A DNA stretch of 64,000 nt from Tipula vernalis (lineage: Eukaryota; Arthropoda; Insecta; Diptera; Tipulidae), in contig OY282559.1 of NCBI GenBank assembly GCA_958295665.1, positions 265,956,057 through 266,020,056 on the forward strand, in the 5' to 3' direction. A program made the position numbers and the translations under genes. Positions within the stretch are counted from its first letter, which is position 1; each line of letters opens with the position of its first letter. Positions 34,585 through 46,310 of this stretch are shown here, one piece after another. The notes beneath the pieces are model-generated. The model saw only the letters and a program-made list of their open reading frames with translations. It was not told where the DNA came from and did not search any database.

Positions 34585-35047
34585 TGTAGCGGCCGAAATA
34601 TTTCATTTCAATATTTCAACCGTTACACAAAATTCGAATCACTTTCAAATTCTTCTATGCATCATCTGTCGGACGATAGCTCAATCTCGAAAAAAAAAGA
34701 AAAAAACATAGAAACAGAACCCGAGACTAATATTTCTATTCGATGTTATTCTTCCCAAATGAACGCCGCCATAATTTTCATTTTTTACTCTCATTTGTCA
34801 ATGACAGATACGAGTACAATTGTTTAGCAAAACTGTATAAGCGGTGGTAAAAATACAAAAATTAAAATTCATTTGTTTTATATAACGTTTGGCATTTTGG
34901 AGTCTACATTCAGTGACAATAATTATTGTTAATAATAATAAATTATAAGAATTATCGTAATTCATACAAAATAATCTCGGGTGTTATTATTGACCGTGAT
35001 ACCACCGAAGCGCGGATCGCACACCCCGCTTAGCATAAACTGCGATA
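34585..35047 (+). repeat. 3' LTR of the CsRn1-like element (about 463 bp)
   Basis: Starts TGTAGCGGCCGAAATATTTC and ends AACTGCGATA. It is similar to 21959-22439 along its whole length with substitutions and small indels, so this insertion is clearly older than the BEL and the 8601 element. It is followed by CCTC. Confidence 0.75.
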
Positions 35048-36000
35048 CCTCCACACGTTGGTCTCATCCATATTTTGGCATAGACTTTCCAATTGCTCCA
35101 CTGTTTCAATATTTATGTTAGAAAGCTGTAGGCGATATTGGGGCAGCATATTATGCAAAAGCATGTATAGCTTGTATTCTTCTTCGAATGGTGGATAAAT
35201 CTTCTTGAAAAGTTTAGACATTTACATCAGAAAGATGTCAATGGTCTTGTTTGGTTTCTTGCCAAAATTGTAAATCGTAATGTTTTAGGGAAAACCGCTT
35301 TATGAAACCCCTTACACGCGTTTATCTCAAGCAGCTTGAACACGCTTTTGTGTGGTTGATCTTGAGTGACGTCTAGGATACATTTCTAGTGGTGTCAAAA
35401 AATCTGTTAGCGAAACGTTACTCTTTTCACTGAACCTGATGCACCATTTTTAAACTGGTACACGACGTCGACCCCCGGTCGCTGTGAGGTCGAGTCTATT
35501 TGTTACGTTAGTCGATTTGCTTTGTCATCGATTCGGAATTTTCTTGATAAATGATCAAAGTTTCAAAACTCGGCTGCAGATTGATTTGCTCATCACGTTT
35601 GACCAAGACTCCCCATTTCGGAACGACTTTGACCAATGTGAGGCTTCTGCTGATCGCCGCCTGGCTACCCCATTATTAATTTCCTCTACTGATTGTTGAA
35701 GCATTTGCTTAATGTTTCTTATCATCCCAAATAAAATCACGTCTTTTTACTGCGTCCTTACCCATTGCTCCCATTCTTGAAAATGCCTAATTCGGGCCTT
35801 GATCGTTTCTCCTTGATTTTGGTTGTTATTGAAAATAGCTGTTTTCAATTCTGTTTGAAGGATTTGTAAGGCATCAATTGCCAAATTGAACTACCCGTCA
35901 TTTTCCTGGGCACTCATTGCAAGACTATCTTCCGCCGCTAGAACCTTTTGAAGGGCTAATACTTTAGTTCGATTGGTACCTTCCTCCACTATGTTCCTAT
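35048..36000 (-). pseudogene. Gypsy-type gag N-terminal half, minus strand (other half at 20166-21958)
   Basis: Minus-strand pieces with stops and shifts: NIVEEGTNRTKVLALQKVLA near 35990, a FQEWEQWVRTQ block near 35770, a helical block at 35555-35740 and KIYPPFEEEYKLYMLLHNML / YRLQLSNINIETVEQL near 35060-35200, a typical gag core. The reading breaks exactly at 35048, where the CsRn1-like element begins, and gag tail plus zinc finger resume at 21958. The relic therefore predates that insertion. 5' LTR not seen. Confidence 0.65.
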
Positions 36001-37860
36001 AATAGACAAAATATTTGCGTTACCGCGATCCTTTTAGCCAAAATAATTAGATATGTGAAATAAATGTTTTAACTTTACAGGACTTTTTTTTAAATGAACA
36101 AAAGACTAAATAAAAAATGATCAAAGCTGCATAATACAGAATTTAAGTCTGGTCATTTTGAAATTTTGTTTAAAGAAGGGTTTATCACCTTTATTTAACT
36201 AAATAATATATACAGAAAAATATTTTGCAAAACAACTTAGCAAGTTTTTCATTTTATTTAAATTTTGTACTTCTTTAATAATAATCTAACCGAGTAATTT
36301 CAGGTTAATTCAATATTGAACACTTGTACAATGCGCTAAGTTATTCCACATGTGTGCAGCTATAATCAGCGTAAGAACAGTTATTTTTTATTATAAAGCA
36401 CAAAAAATTCACAAGACTTGTTTGCCACTTATATATGTCTGTGCACACAAGAATACAAGTATGTTGACATTAACACACCATTAAAATTTCATTATAGCAT
36501 ACATACCTTAATAGCGCGTAGTTGTTTCTGTTTTTTTTTGTGTAAACATCGAAATTCAATTCTGATAGCTAACAATATTCTTGAACATAATGATAACTTC
36601 AAGCGTACAAAATTTCGTTCGTTCAACTTTAATTTATAAGCAACAAAAAAAACTGTCAAATTATGTAAACAGATAAAATGCTGTATTTAAGTTCTACGAT
36701 ATTAAAATTTCAAAAAAAAGCAAAAAAAGTGTAAAATCAAGGTGTTTGAACCAAAGTTGAGAAAATAAAGCTTCATCGGCCACTTTATACATTTCATTAT
36801 CACATCTCTTCAAAACAAAATATGCAATATGATAATCTCTTAATACCATGGCTAAAAATAAGAAATTCGTATATTGGGTTGGAAGCAAATTTTGTGCCCC
36901 ATCTATCCGAACGAAATATTAAATCGTAAGCTAGTTTTAAATTTTGCTCACCTAAAATAACAAAATCGGTTATCTGTCGTCGTTTTATACGTATTTATGT
37001 ATATACGAGAGAAGCACACTAAATTTCTTACTTTAAAGCTATTGAGGATAAATATTATGATTATGACTAACACTGTTGTTCCTTTCGTTCTCGGCTACGA
37101 TATTATATATATGTAAAGAAAAACAAACAAACCGAGTATTTTGAATGAAAAACCAATAAAAATACTTTTCTTTATTTTCCAAAAACAAAAAAGTCTGGTT
37201 GTGTCTAGACATATTCAAAAAAACTACAAAAATATTTGGAATATCCGACAAAAAAAAAAAAAAAAATATTTATATAAAAGAAAGTTTCAACATGCGTTAA
37301 AATGTAAATTTTCTCTTAAAGCTCCGCATATGAACATACTCGTACAAACGATTTCTATTTTTTTTCTATCTACAGTTTCTCATAAAATTAATAATTTTTG
37401 GTTTTGTACAAGAAAATCTATAAAAATTTGGTTTTGCTTCGAATGGCTTTTCTTTTAGAGCTTTTTGCGATTTTAAGTGATGTGGAACTCCTTCGCTGAA
37501 TAAAATGGTTACATGTATACATATCATAAAAATGGTAAAAGTTTTTTTTTTTTTTGCTTTTACATTAAAATTGTTTTACTTTAGCATTTCCCCCCTAAGG
37601 ATATATATGAAAACAAAAGGATTCTTTAATTGTATAAATTAATAAAAAATAAAGTTTGGTAAACCGCATCTAATACGAATTGCTCTATCTAAAGTATTTT
37701 ATGGTGTAAAACTATTTATCTTGGCGAAAACAAATTTGCACATTATATTGTCTTCACCAACATTTGGGTAACTTATTTTGAATAATATTCTACCTAGAAG
37801 GTCACAAATTTAATTTCTTAATTGAAAAATTGAACTTTGATTTAGAAATTATTTAAAGTC
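36001..37860. other. AT-rich stretch without a recognised gene
   Basis: I see no gene, repeat structure or element end here. Short open frames (36418-36639, 36694-36888, 37141-37458) translate to low-complexity, Phe/Lys/Ile-rich peptides expected from AT-rich DNA. A-runs occur near 37248-37266 and T-runs near 37542-37555. Confidence 0.5.
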
Positions 37861-37869
37861 AGTTAATGC

Positions 37870-39062
37870 AAACTTAATGCAAATTGCGCAGGTGGATCTA
37901 AGTTTCTCCGGAACTCATGGTAATAACATGAAAGATATTATATATCTTAAGAGAATCGACAATATCCAAATGACGGACAAATCAAAGGGAAATATCTCGA
38001 ACCAGATGGGTGGGGCTCTCTCTAGTGCAGCGAAGAAAGATGAGTGTAAGACGCCGAAGCCGGCAGTCAGCGGTAACAAGCCTACACAGAGAAATGGTAC
38101 AGGAATGGGAGGTATCTCTCCCTCGAAGAATCCTAGACAAGTGTGCTGCGACCCCCAAGTGGCAGCTCACTGCGGAACCTCAAGGGCGTGTGAAATTGAC
38201 TGCATCAGACCAAAGATTGATGGATCTATATAAAAAGGCGATAGTTACGGTAGTAGAGGTGTGGCCAGGCGCTAGCTTGCGAGGGCTAGCACTGATGTGG
38301 TTTTGAAGACCATTAATTTCTTTTCCATGGGAATTAATAAGAAGTCCCTAGTCCTTCTGGATAAAACAAAGGAAGTTATTGATTTCGGTTTTGGGTCCTC
38401 GTGTGGGAGACCAATCTGGCCATGGTGGCAACCCGCCCAGGCCTGATAAACCTACCAGCGGTGAAGTGGGACAGGCTAAGAGAAGCGAGGTTAGTGAGTT
38501 CATCAATTGAACTCATCAACTTCGGTGACTTCGGGTTAGGGCTCATTCACTTGGAGGAGGAGGAGGGAACATAATTAAAGGAGCTGGTCAACCGGAAGAG
38601 TATGGATGACAAGATCCATACGAGTGGTACAAGCGAACGCCGGGGCTTCCCAAACTACTGGTGATTATCATTGGCCTGCGGTAGAAGGAAATATATAGAG
38701 ATAAGTTAAGATAAAATGGTTCTGCTTAGGATAATTTAAATTAATATTCATCATTCTAAGGCTGCTTCGGCAGCCCCCTCCCCAGATAGTAACCCAAGAT
38801 TAACAATAATAAGAGGAACCAAGGGTACAAAATTGTATCCTCTGGTAATTCTGGGATTATCAGATCTACATGGACGGGGAAAATAAGATTGCTAGGGATA
38901 ATCTAGAGGAGCAACAAATGAAGATTGGTGTGTGGGGAAGCACGGATATCAACGAGAGAGCTGAGTCACCTTTTATTAATTGATGAGTACTATCCTTTCA
39001 GTGTATAATTTGGAACGGGAACCCACAATTATTACTAGCAATAGGCAGGAGATTCTAGACCC
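37870..39062 (+). pseudogene. LINE (R1/I/LOA group) ORF1 region and start of endonuclease
   Basis: 37870-38700 is GC-richer, with broken frames including MTDKSKGNISNQMGGALSSA and DLYKKAIVTVVEVWPGASLR, read as a decayed ORF1. At about 38735 the endonuclease starts with INIHHSKAASAAPS, matching the Q-x-N-hxxSKAAT opening of R1/I/LOA endonucleases. The domain is heavily deleted, then EREPTIITSNRQEILD near 39015-39055 matches the EPTF-x-T-S-N-R-x-E-V-L-D block near its end. The solo LTR begins directly after this and the frame resumes at 41028. Confidence 0.7.
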
Positions 39063-41023
39063 TGTAACGTAGTGTTGCCCACCACTGAGTTACAAATATT
39101 TTTGAAGACTGTATTTTCTTCCGTTATCATCCTCTGTGTGTGTGTAATGATATTTTGTTTTTTTTGATTGCAATTAGATGAAATGATATGATTTGTTTTT
39201 TTTTATTGGAAGAGAAGTCTTTACCTTGATTTTCAATCGAGGAGATGATTAGATATTTTGCTATGATCAATATGGATCGATTAATTAATTCTCGAATTTT
39301 CTGTAAAATCTAAGTTTATGTTTATTAAGTTTAAATTAGTTCTATAAATAACTATTGCGGGTTTTTTTTTTTATTGTGAAAATTAATGGAAAGTGATGAT
39401 TATTGTGATAAATAATCTTAATCTAATAAATAAAAGTCATTTCATTTGATTATAATATTTGCATTTTTTTTATGTAAACGATCGGTTAGAATTATAACTG
39501 ATATTCGGCAAATTTGTGAATGTTATCGTGTTATGAACTTATATGCAGGTTAACACAAATTAACATAATAAAAATTATGTTTTAGTTTAAGATAAACTTT
39601 TTCATTAAATTTGTTCGATAGTTATTAATTAAGTTGTAATTAAAATATAAGTTAAAATTGCAAAAGTGCTCCGAACGTGGTCTCAAGGACCTCTGTTTTC
39701 TCCTTGAAACAGTTATGATCGTATGATCATTTTAGTGAATATGATTTGATCAAAATAGTAATAAGAAATATTAAATGTTGATGATGTAAGTGATAAATAG
39801 TTATTCAAATAACATAACTGTAATCCGTAATCAGTAAATCTAATGGTGAAAGTGAATTTTCAAATAATCATAAATAAATTAAAATATATATAAATAACAG
39901 AACAATACAATATAATACAATACAAATTAAAATTTCATAATATATTTAATTAAAAATTAACTCAATTTAAAACTTAAAACTAATAAATAAATCTAATATG
40001 TAAATCTAAAATAAATTGTGCACAGCAAATGTTTCACTACCCTGGTGAAAAATGGTTATGTATTTATTATATACAATCAGTAACATTAAAATAAATAATC
40101 AAAAATACATATTTAACGTGCAACATAAATACGTATTGCACTAAATTCGTTCATCGAATGTTAATGCAACATTGAATATAATGTATTCTTCGTTCAACAG
40201 TCAACCTGCAACATAGTCGTGCAACATTTTAAACACACACAGTAACAAGATAAAACTTTTGTTTTCTTAATAAATTATTATTTTTACATTTATAATATTT
40301 TTATTATTTTATAAGTATTGTTATTATTTTTATTATATTTTCTTTTATTATTGTTTAATTTTTTTTTAGTATTAAGTTAGAACAGGTAATTAATAGGTTT
40401 AGATCAGGATTAGCACAGGTTTTCATATTGGTCTGCATATACGTCTATCCGTATAGTTTGTACTTTTCTCAAATTTATCATTTGATTTGTATGTTTCAAA
40501 TTTTCATCTACTATTTAAATTAAATACAAGTACGGTTATGGTTTTGATATTGTAATTGAAATGGAATTGAATTTTGTTTATACTCGTATAATGAGATTGT
40601 AAGTGAATCATCGGGAGGCCGAGGTGAGTGATGGAGCGACAAGGTTTGATATTGTTCCGTATTCTTCAGCTTGGAGTAAAGTTTCAGTTTACCTAGTTAT
40701 ATTTACGTATTTGTTATTACTGTCAATGGTTGTGATGACTCCTTAATTTGTTTTACCCCTTAGCAGAATTACATACATTTTCACAAAACTATACCTTAAA
40801 TTATTAAATTAACGGTCTAGCAAGACTGTGTTCAACCTTTGATAATCCCACCCCGTTACTCCTGAGCTATAGCCGCGCTAAGAAATGACCGACAAAGGCA
40901 ATGAACCAGTACAATCTGATGACGAAGAGTTTTCACTTTACAATTTCATCTAATTTCGTTAAATGGGATGGAGATGGCTTTAAAACTTGACAACTTAGTT
41001 ACAGAGTTGTCCACTTCGTTACA
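39063..41023 (+). mobile_element. Solo LTR, Osvaldo/Ulysses-like, 1961 bp (target duplication ACCC)
   Basis: Starts TGTAACGTAGTGTTGCCC and ends CCACTTCGTTACA, with ACCC at 39059-39062 and 41024-41027. It lies within a LINE endonuclease whose motifs continue on both sides. Near its 3' end it shares short blocks with the complete element's LTR (an ATAGCCGCG-containing stretch near 40868 versus 18525), supporting common lineage. Internal region absent. Confidence 0.88.
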
Positions 41024-41027
41024 ACCC

Positions 41028-41505
41028 TTGCCTCAAATAATATTTTTATATAATTAAAAAATGGAAATCCGATTCTGACCATCGATATTTAACCCATAGT
41101 CTCGATGTTCACTCTGTTACCCGGAAAGCCTTCAGGAACCCTAGAAGGACAAACTGGAACAACTACAGCGAATAACTAAAGAGATTTTTTCATCGTGGTT
41201 CAGAGAACTGGAGAACTATTGTAAGGCTTGCAGGACAACATTTAATAGAGCCAAAGGTATAAAGGGAAGCTCAGGATTGCGACTCCAATAAGGAGGAACA
41301 TAGAATTTAAAAGAAAGAATTAAGGAAGACATGATGGTGCACAGTAATCATCAGGAAAAGAGTTTCCTTTAGGGTGCACCCTTTAGGGTGCACATATGAT
41401 ATCGTACCTAGGAAACGGATAATATGGGCCCTAAAAGGTTTTAAACCGTATAAGTAAATTGGCTAGTCCTGATCAGATTATACCAACGGAACTTCAAAAA
41501 CAAGT
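41028..41505 (+). pseudogene. LINE endonuclease end, linker and start of reverse transcriptase
   Basis: Reads SDSDHRYLTHSLDVHSV (SDHR closing motif of the endonuclease), RNPRRTNWNNYSE (the linker NPR-x-T-x-W) and ALKGFKPYK...SDYTNGTSK-type sequence near 41430-41500, corresponding to the A-x-x-x-x-K-P-x-K-SPGPDxI motif that opens RT. Stops and shifts interrupt it. The RT is lost where the 13-bp minisatellite starts. Confidence 0.7.
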
Positions 41506-42690
41506 TGTCGACTACAGTTGGTGACTGCAGTTGGTGAGTACACTTGATGACTACAGTTGGTGGCTACAGTTGATGACTACAGTTGGTGACTACAGTTGGT
41601 GACTACAGTTGGTGACTACAGTTGGTGACTACAGTTAATGACTACAGTTGGTAACTACACTTGGTGATCTCGTTGGTGATTACACTTGATGACTATACTT
41701 GGTGACTACAGTTGGTGACTACGGTTGGTGACTACAGTTGGTGACTACTCTTGGTGGCTACATTTGATGACTACATCTGGTAACTTCACTTGGTGACTAC
41801 GCGTGGAAACTACACTTGGCGGCTGCACTTGGGGACTAAACTTGGTGAACACAGTTGGTGACTATACTTCGTAACTGCACCTGGTGACTAAAGTTGGTGC
41901 TACAGGTGGTAATTACACTTTGTGACTACACTTGGTAACTACTGTTCGTGACTACACTTGGTGACTACACTTTATGACTGCATTTGGTGACTAAAATTAG
42001 TGACTACAGTTGGTGATCATAGTTGTTAACTACACGGTTACTACCGTTGGTGATTACTGTTGGTGACTACGCTTGGTGACTACAGTTGGTAACTATACCT
42101 TGTGACTGCACTTGGGTACTGCACTTGGTGACTACGCTGGGTGAATACAGTTGGCGTCACTTGGTGACAACAGTTGGTGACTACGCTTGGTGACTACAGT
42201 TGGTAACTACACTTGGTGACTACATTTGGTGACTGCACCTGGTGACTACACTTGGTGACTACAGTTGGTGAATACAGTTGTGCTACGCTTGGTGACTACA
42301 AATGGGAACTAAACTTGGCGGCTACACTTTGTGATTACAGTTGGTGGCTACACTTGGTGACTACGTTGGTGACTACATTTGGTGACTACATTTGGTGACT
42401 GCACCTGGTGGCTACAGTTGGTGACTACCGTTGTTAACTACACTTGGTGATTTGGTAACTATACTTGGTGACTACACTTGGTAACTACAGTTGGTGATTA
42501 CACTTGCTGACTACAGTTGGTGACTACAGTTGGTGACTACACTTGGTGGCTACAGTTAGTGACTAGTGTTGGTGACTACACTTGGTTAATAAAGTTGGTG
42601 ATTATACTTTGTGACTACACTTGGGAACTACAATTGGTGACTACACTTGGTGACTACAGTTGCTGACTACACTTGGCGACTACAGTTGAA
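41506..42690 (+). repeat. Minisatellite, 13-bp unit GTTGGTGACTACA
   Basis: About 1.18 kb, roughly 90 tandem units of GTTGGTGACTACA with a common CTTGGTGACTACA variant and point changes (TTGATGACT, TTGGTAACT, TGGCTAC, TGACTGCA). Some units are 12 or 14 bp, so phase drifts. As 13 is not a multiple of three, the array is not a coding repeat. It starts exactly where the LINE reverse transcriptase is cut, and no LINE sequence was recognised after it. Confidence 0.95.
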
Positions 42691-43233
42691 CGGCTGAGTG
42701 GAAAAAGGTTAATATTCCAGAATTAGCCAAAATGTGTTAAGAGTTTCATCGTACTCAGATTTCTATTCCACCTATTTACAGCCCTATATATTCCTAAAAA
42801 AATAACTTTTATTGTACAATTTATAGTTAAAGCAGTAAAATGTTTTTTTTGCTTTCTGAAAACAACATTTTTGAAATATTAACTTTAAAATTTAGGTAAT
42901 GTGGATTCGGCAACGTGGCGGTGATTTTCAACCGAGAATTTTCCAAATTACCGGATGATAATTCTTGATGCAATTTATTAATAAATTGCAAGAAATAAGG
43001 CGGATTTTAACCTTATTGGATGTTTCCAAATTTCAGGAAAATATAAAACACTGTTGAATGTATGGCTTTTAACTTCTTATAATTTTTTTTATTTTTGGTG
43101 TTGTCGCTTTGCCGGCTGGTATACAAGAGAGCAAAAAAATGTTTTTGTTTTTAACAAATGGTTTTTTGATAATGCTTTCTTTTTATGGTAGTTATTATAG
43201 CTATGTAGGTGGCCAGTAGACAAATATTGAATG
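42691..43233. other. AT-rich stretch without a recognised gene
   Basis: I see no motif or repeat here. It is the left flank of the solo LTR at 43234. Confidence 0.5.
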
Positions 43234-43819
43234 TGTAACCTATGCTATAGTGTTACAATATTTTTTTTCTATTACGACTGTGACCTATTCCAATAATTTG
43301 GATCGCGACTGTAAAATTACATATTAAATATCATTTAATATGCAAAGCTGTTTTTTTAAGCTCTCTTATCGGTACTCAATACCATAAAATGATTGAGATA
43401 ATTAGATTTTGGATATGATGAAAAATTAAAAATTAAAAAAGAGGAAGACTTGTGTTTTTGCGATCGATGGTGAAACACTTAAATTTTATCGATCTAAAAA
43501 AGTTAAATAAATTAATTTTGTTTGAATTAAATATCTTATATTTCTAAAAGTTCTAAGTGAACTTGAAAAAGTTTAAATTTATTTTTGTTGGTTCTGCAAA
43601 TATATCGAACATTTTTGGATAGTATTGTGATAAACAATTTGAACCTTTTTTTTTTCATAATATATTGTATGATTTGATACAGTTTTAGTGATACCGATAT
43701 AATTATTTTCACAAACAGTTCGTGACTTAATTTGAATTTATAAATCGTGCAGTTTTCAAAATAGTTCTTAATTTTAGTGTTAAGAATATTAAACGTGATG
43801 AATTTCCTTATAAATAGTG

Positions 43820-43854
<35 letters not shown>

Positions 43855-44988
43855 GTTATAATAATCATAGTATCGTACAATGGTCGAATTGCTCGCTACA
43901 TGTGCAAGGTCGGCATAATACCGTATAAGAACCATAATTATTAAATTTATAATAAAAGTAATATTTTTAAAAACTACAAGTGAATTTGTCGCCCTTAAGG
44001 TAGGCGATTTCGGAAATAATAACCGAAGTGTATAGTGTAATAATTAATTTCGTTCATAAACATTACCGGATGAACAGGGTAACTTAAAAACATTCTGAAA
44101 ATACCTACTCCTAGTTTTAATACTACTTATAGATACCTAATAATTAAACTAATTAGCCTGAAATAATAATACTTGCATTTAAACTAAATATAATAAAAAC
44201 GAAATTTAATATCTATAACTAAAAACTGAACTACCTACATACGGCGTAACGTAATTCAAACGGCGTTCATTATTACCTTCGCTTCGCTACGTATACAGTA
44301 CTGTATCAACGATATTGCCTTAAAGGGATATAACATAAAGGCCATCGACCTAATATCGATGTAAATAATTAATTATATGTTTGTAAATTAGATATTTAAT
44401 TTATTATATACATTTTTTTACTATTATATTTGTATTTGAAGTTTAATACTTAGATCTTAATATTTATAATATTATATAAAACCATTATTAAGTAGTATAG
44501 TAGTATGTACTTAGTTAATTATTTTTGGGGGAATTTAAACTAGTTTTAATTGATTAGTTATTAATTTGTTTTTGGTTATAATTATTATTATTTTTTTTTC
44601 TCTCAAGATTTATAAATTCAAATCAAGAATTTTCTCTTTAAAGTATAATAAAATATTTCTTTGGTATTTACACATAACGGTTCAAATGTTTATAATTTAT
44701 TGCTATTTTTCTAAATTTTTGAGAATTAATAACATGAATTAATTTTTACTTTCTTCGGGTGGACTATGGAATGGTAAGTATGTGTGAGGGGTTGCAGTGT
44801 ACCTAAATCTATTAAATTCATAGTGACTTTGTCATCATACCAGCAATGGTCTATCATGGAAACCAATAATACCACGACCAATAATGAACCTCTACGATTT
44901 CAGCTACGGGAAAAGATGACATCACCTTCCATGACCCATTGATATCTTTATGTTAACTGGTTTACCAAAAATGTTGTACCACGTTACA
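43234..44988 (+). mobile_element. Solo LTR, Osvaldo/Ulysses-like, 1755 bp (target duplication AATG)
   Basis: Starts TGTAACCTATGC and ends GTACCACGTTACA, with AATG at 43230-43233 and 44989-44992. Length, termini and duplication size fit the two other solo LTRs and the complete element. Host sequence on both sides is anonymous, so borders rest on termini plus duplication. It contains an uninterrupted run of 31 A at 43823-43853. Confidence 0.75.
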
Positions 44989-44992
44989 AATG

Positions 44993-45374
44993 CATAAAAA
45001 TTGTTTCACTATTCTACAACAGATGGCAGTCAATTATATAATGTTAATATTTTTCTTGGGTGGGTTTACAATTGGAGATTTTTTTTTTAGTTGTCAAAAC
45101 AAATGTAAACAAATCAAAAAGGTGAGAAAATTATTCAATTATATAAATATAAATTATTTATGGAAGTTTGAACTATTGCAGACTAGTTGGAGTTGAATGG
45201 CGTGCTAAGATAAGTATTACATATTACATAATTAAGGTATATTTTTTAAATACATTTTTATGTGATTTTAGGTTATCATTTCTGTCAACAAGACAAGTAA
45301 AAGTTGGCAAAGGGATCTATAATCCCGGGTAAGTTTAACAATTACATTAATTATAATTAATTCTAATTTAATAT
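44993..45374. other. AT-rich stretch; possible end of the BEL/Pao relic
   Basis: I recognise no gene. The right part may hold the 3' non-coding end of the minus-strand BEL/Pao relic that follows, but I could not find an LTR border. Confidence 0.35.
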
Positions 45375-45872
45375 TTAATCTTCAGCTGGCCGGAATTGAT
45401 CTGCATTTGAACATACTCCCCGGGTTGAATCATCATCAGATTCAAGGATTGGAAGTCGGCATAATTTTTGGATTGATCGCTTGAGTGTGCCGTTTTTGGT
45501 CTTGACATCAGCCACTCGAACACAGCCGTTATCGCCGGGGTATAATTTTGTGACCCGTCCCATCAGCCATTGAGTGGGCGGTACATTATTATCGTGTATT
45601 AAAACGACATCATTTAACTTTAAATTTTTGTGCTGCGTTTTCCATCTACACCTTTGCTCAAGACTTGTCAAATACTCCAGTTGCCAGCGTTTCCAGAATT
45701 GCCTGTAGATCTGTTTTACGATGTCCCATCTTGCATGAGGATTTAATTTTTGCTCGGTTGATGCTTCTGGTAACTGATGAATTGAGCGCCCGATTAGGAA
45801 GTGGGCAGGCGTCAGAAATTCCAGGTCGTGATCAAACAAATTTATAAAGGTAAACCAACCCCACTTACACAA
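45375..45872 (-). pseudogene. BEL/Pao integrase C-terminus
   Basis: Begins LEFLTPAHFLIGRSIHQLPE, the LTP-x-H-F-L-I-G block after the BEL integrase core, then WKRWQLEYLTSLEQR, DVVLIHDNNVPPTQWLMGRV and KLYPGDNGCVRVADVKTKNG. That is the full C-terminal module of Pao/BEL integrases. It ends at a normal-looking stop after KLCRLPILESDDD, so this C-terminus is complete although the element is not. Confidence 0.9.
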
Positions 45873-45879
45873 TTTACTT

Positions 45880-46310
45880 TGAGCTAAAGCTCATTCTTAG
45901 CAGATGATGCAAGATGAGGTGGGAATTAACATTAATATCAAATCTTTGAAGCCGAAGCTGACTATTTCTTAAAGTGGTATATTTGCCGCTTGGAACATTA
46001 GATTTTGGATTTTTCAATTAATGGATGAATGTATGACATTATTTACAGAAAAAGCTTCGTTCCCCTAATTTTGAATCGCTTCAAACGGTACGACAGGACA
46101 CCCGACCCACTGTTGATACATGTTCGCATTTTATGCAAAATTCTTGATGCAATGAAATTTTATCGTACCGCGCGCACAGTACTTGAATCGCCCGATCATT
46201 CCGCTTATATTAATTTTGGCATTATAACAATTATAACTTAATTTCAATTATAACATACATAATAATAAAATTAAAAAAATTTTAAAAATAAATATTTTAG
46301 GGAAAAAAAT
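45880..46310. other. Unidentified segment inside BEL/Pao integrase
   Basis: About 430 bp between the conserved WERAVK-type integrase block (near 46390) and the C-terminal module. It replaces part of the expected linker. It contains a GC-richer plus-strand open stretch (46029-46241) I do not recognise. It could be a small insertion, or a decayed part of the element. Confidence 0.4.

Larger units (their letters stand above)
21959..35047 (+). mobile_element. CsRn1-like Gypsy-type LTR retrotransposon, multiply interrupted and deleted
   Basis: LTR-like ends at 21959-22439 and 34585-35047 share most of their sequence and orientation. Flanking CCTT (21955-21958) and CCTC (35048-35051) look like a 4-bp target duplication with one change. 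The internal sequence starts TTAGTGAACACGTC, distantly like a tRNA-Trp primer site, and gag ends in a C-x2-H-x9-C-x3-C finger. Both are reported hallmarks of the CsRn1 clade. Remaining coding order: gag (23383-24551, split), protease (31745-32173), start of RT (to about 32395), then directly the integrase C-terminus (32396-32640 and 34418-34567). Most of RT, RNase H and the integrase core is deleted. A MITE, a BEL element and a solo LTR lie inside. Confidence 0.8.

Noticed and set aside
34585..35047. A separate 5'-end fragment of another CsRn1-like copy instead of the 3' LTR
   Set aside because: The integrase tail ends 17 bp before it, its similarity to the first LTR ends at the same base, and the flanks CCTT/CCTC match; a 3' LTR is simpler.
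41506..42690. CRISPR-like array
   Set aside because: Units are 13 bp without spacers and the setting is an insect genome; it is a minisatellite.
43823..43853. Poly-A run as a LINE tail
   Set aside because: It lies inside a solo LTR with no LINE sequence before it; best seen as a simple repeat.
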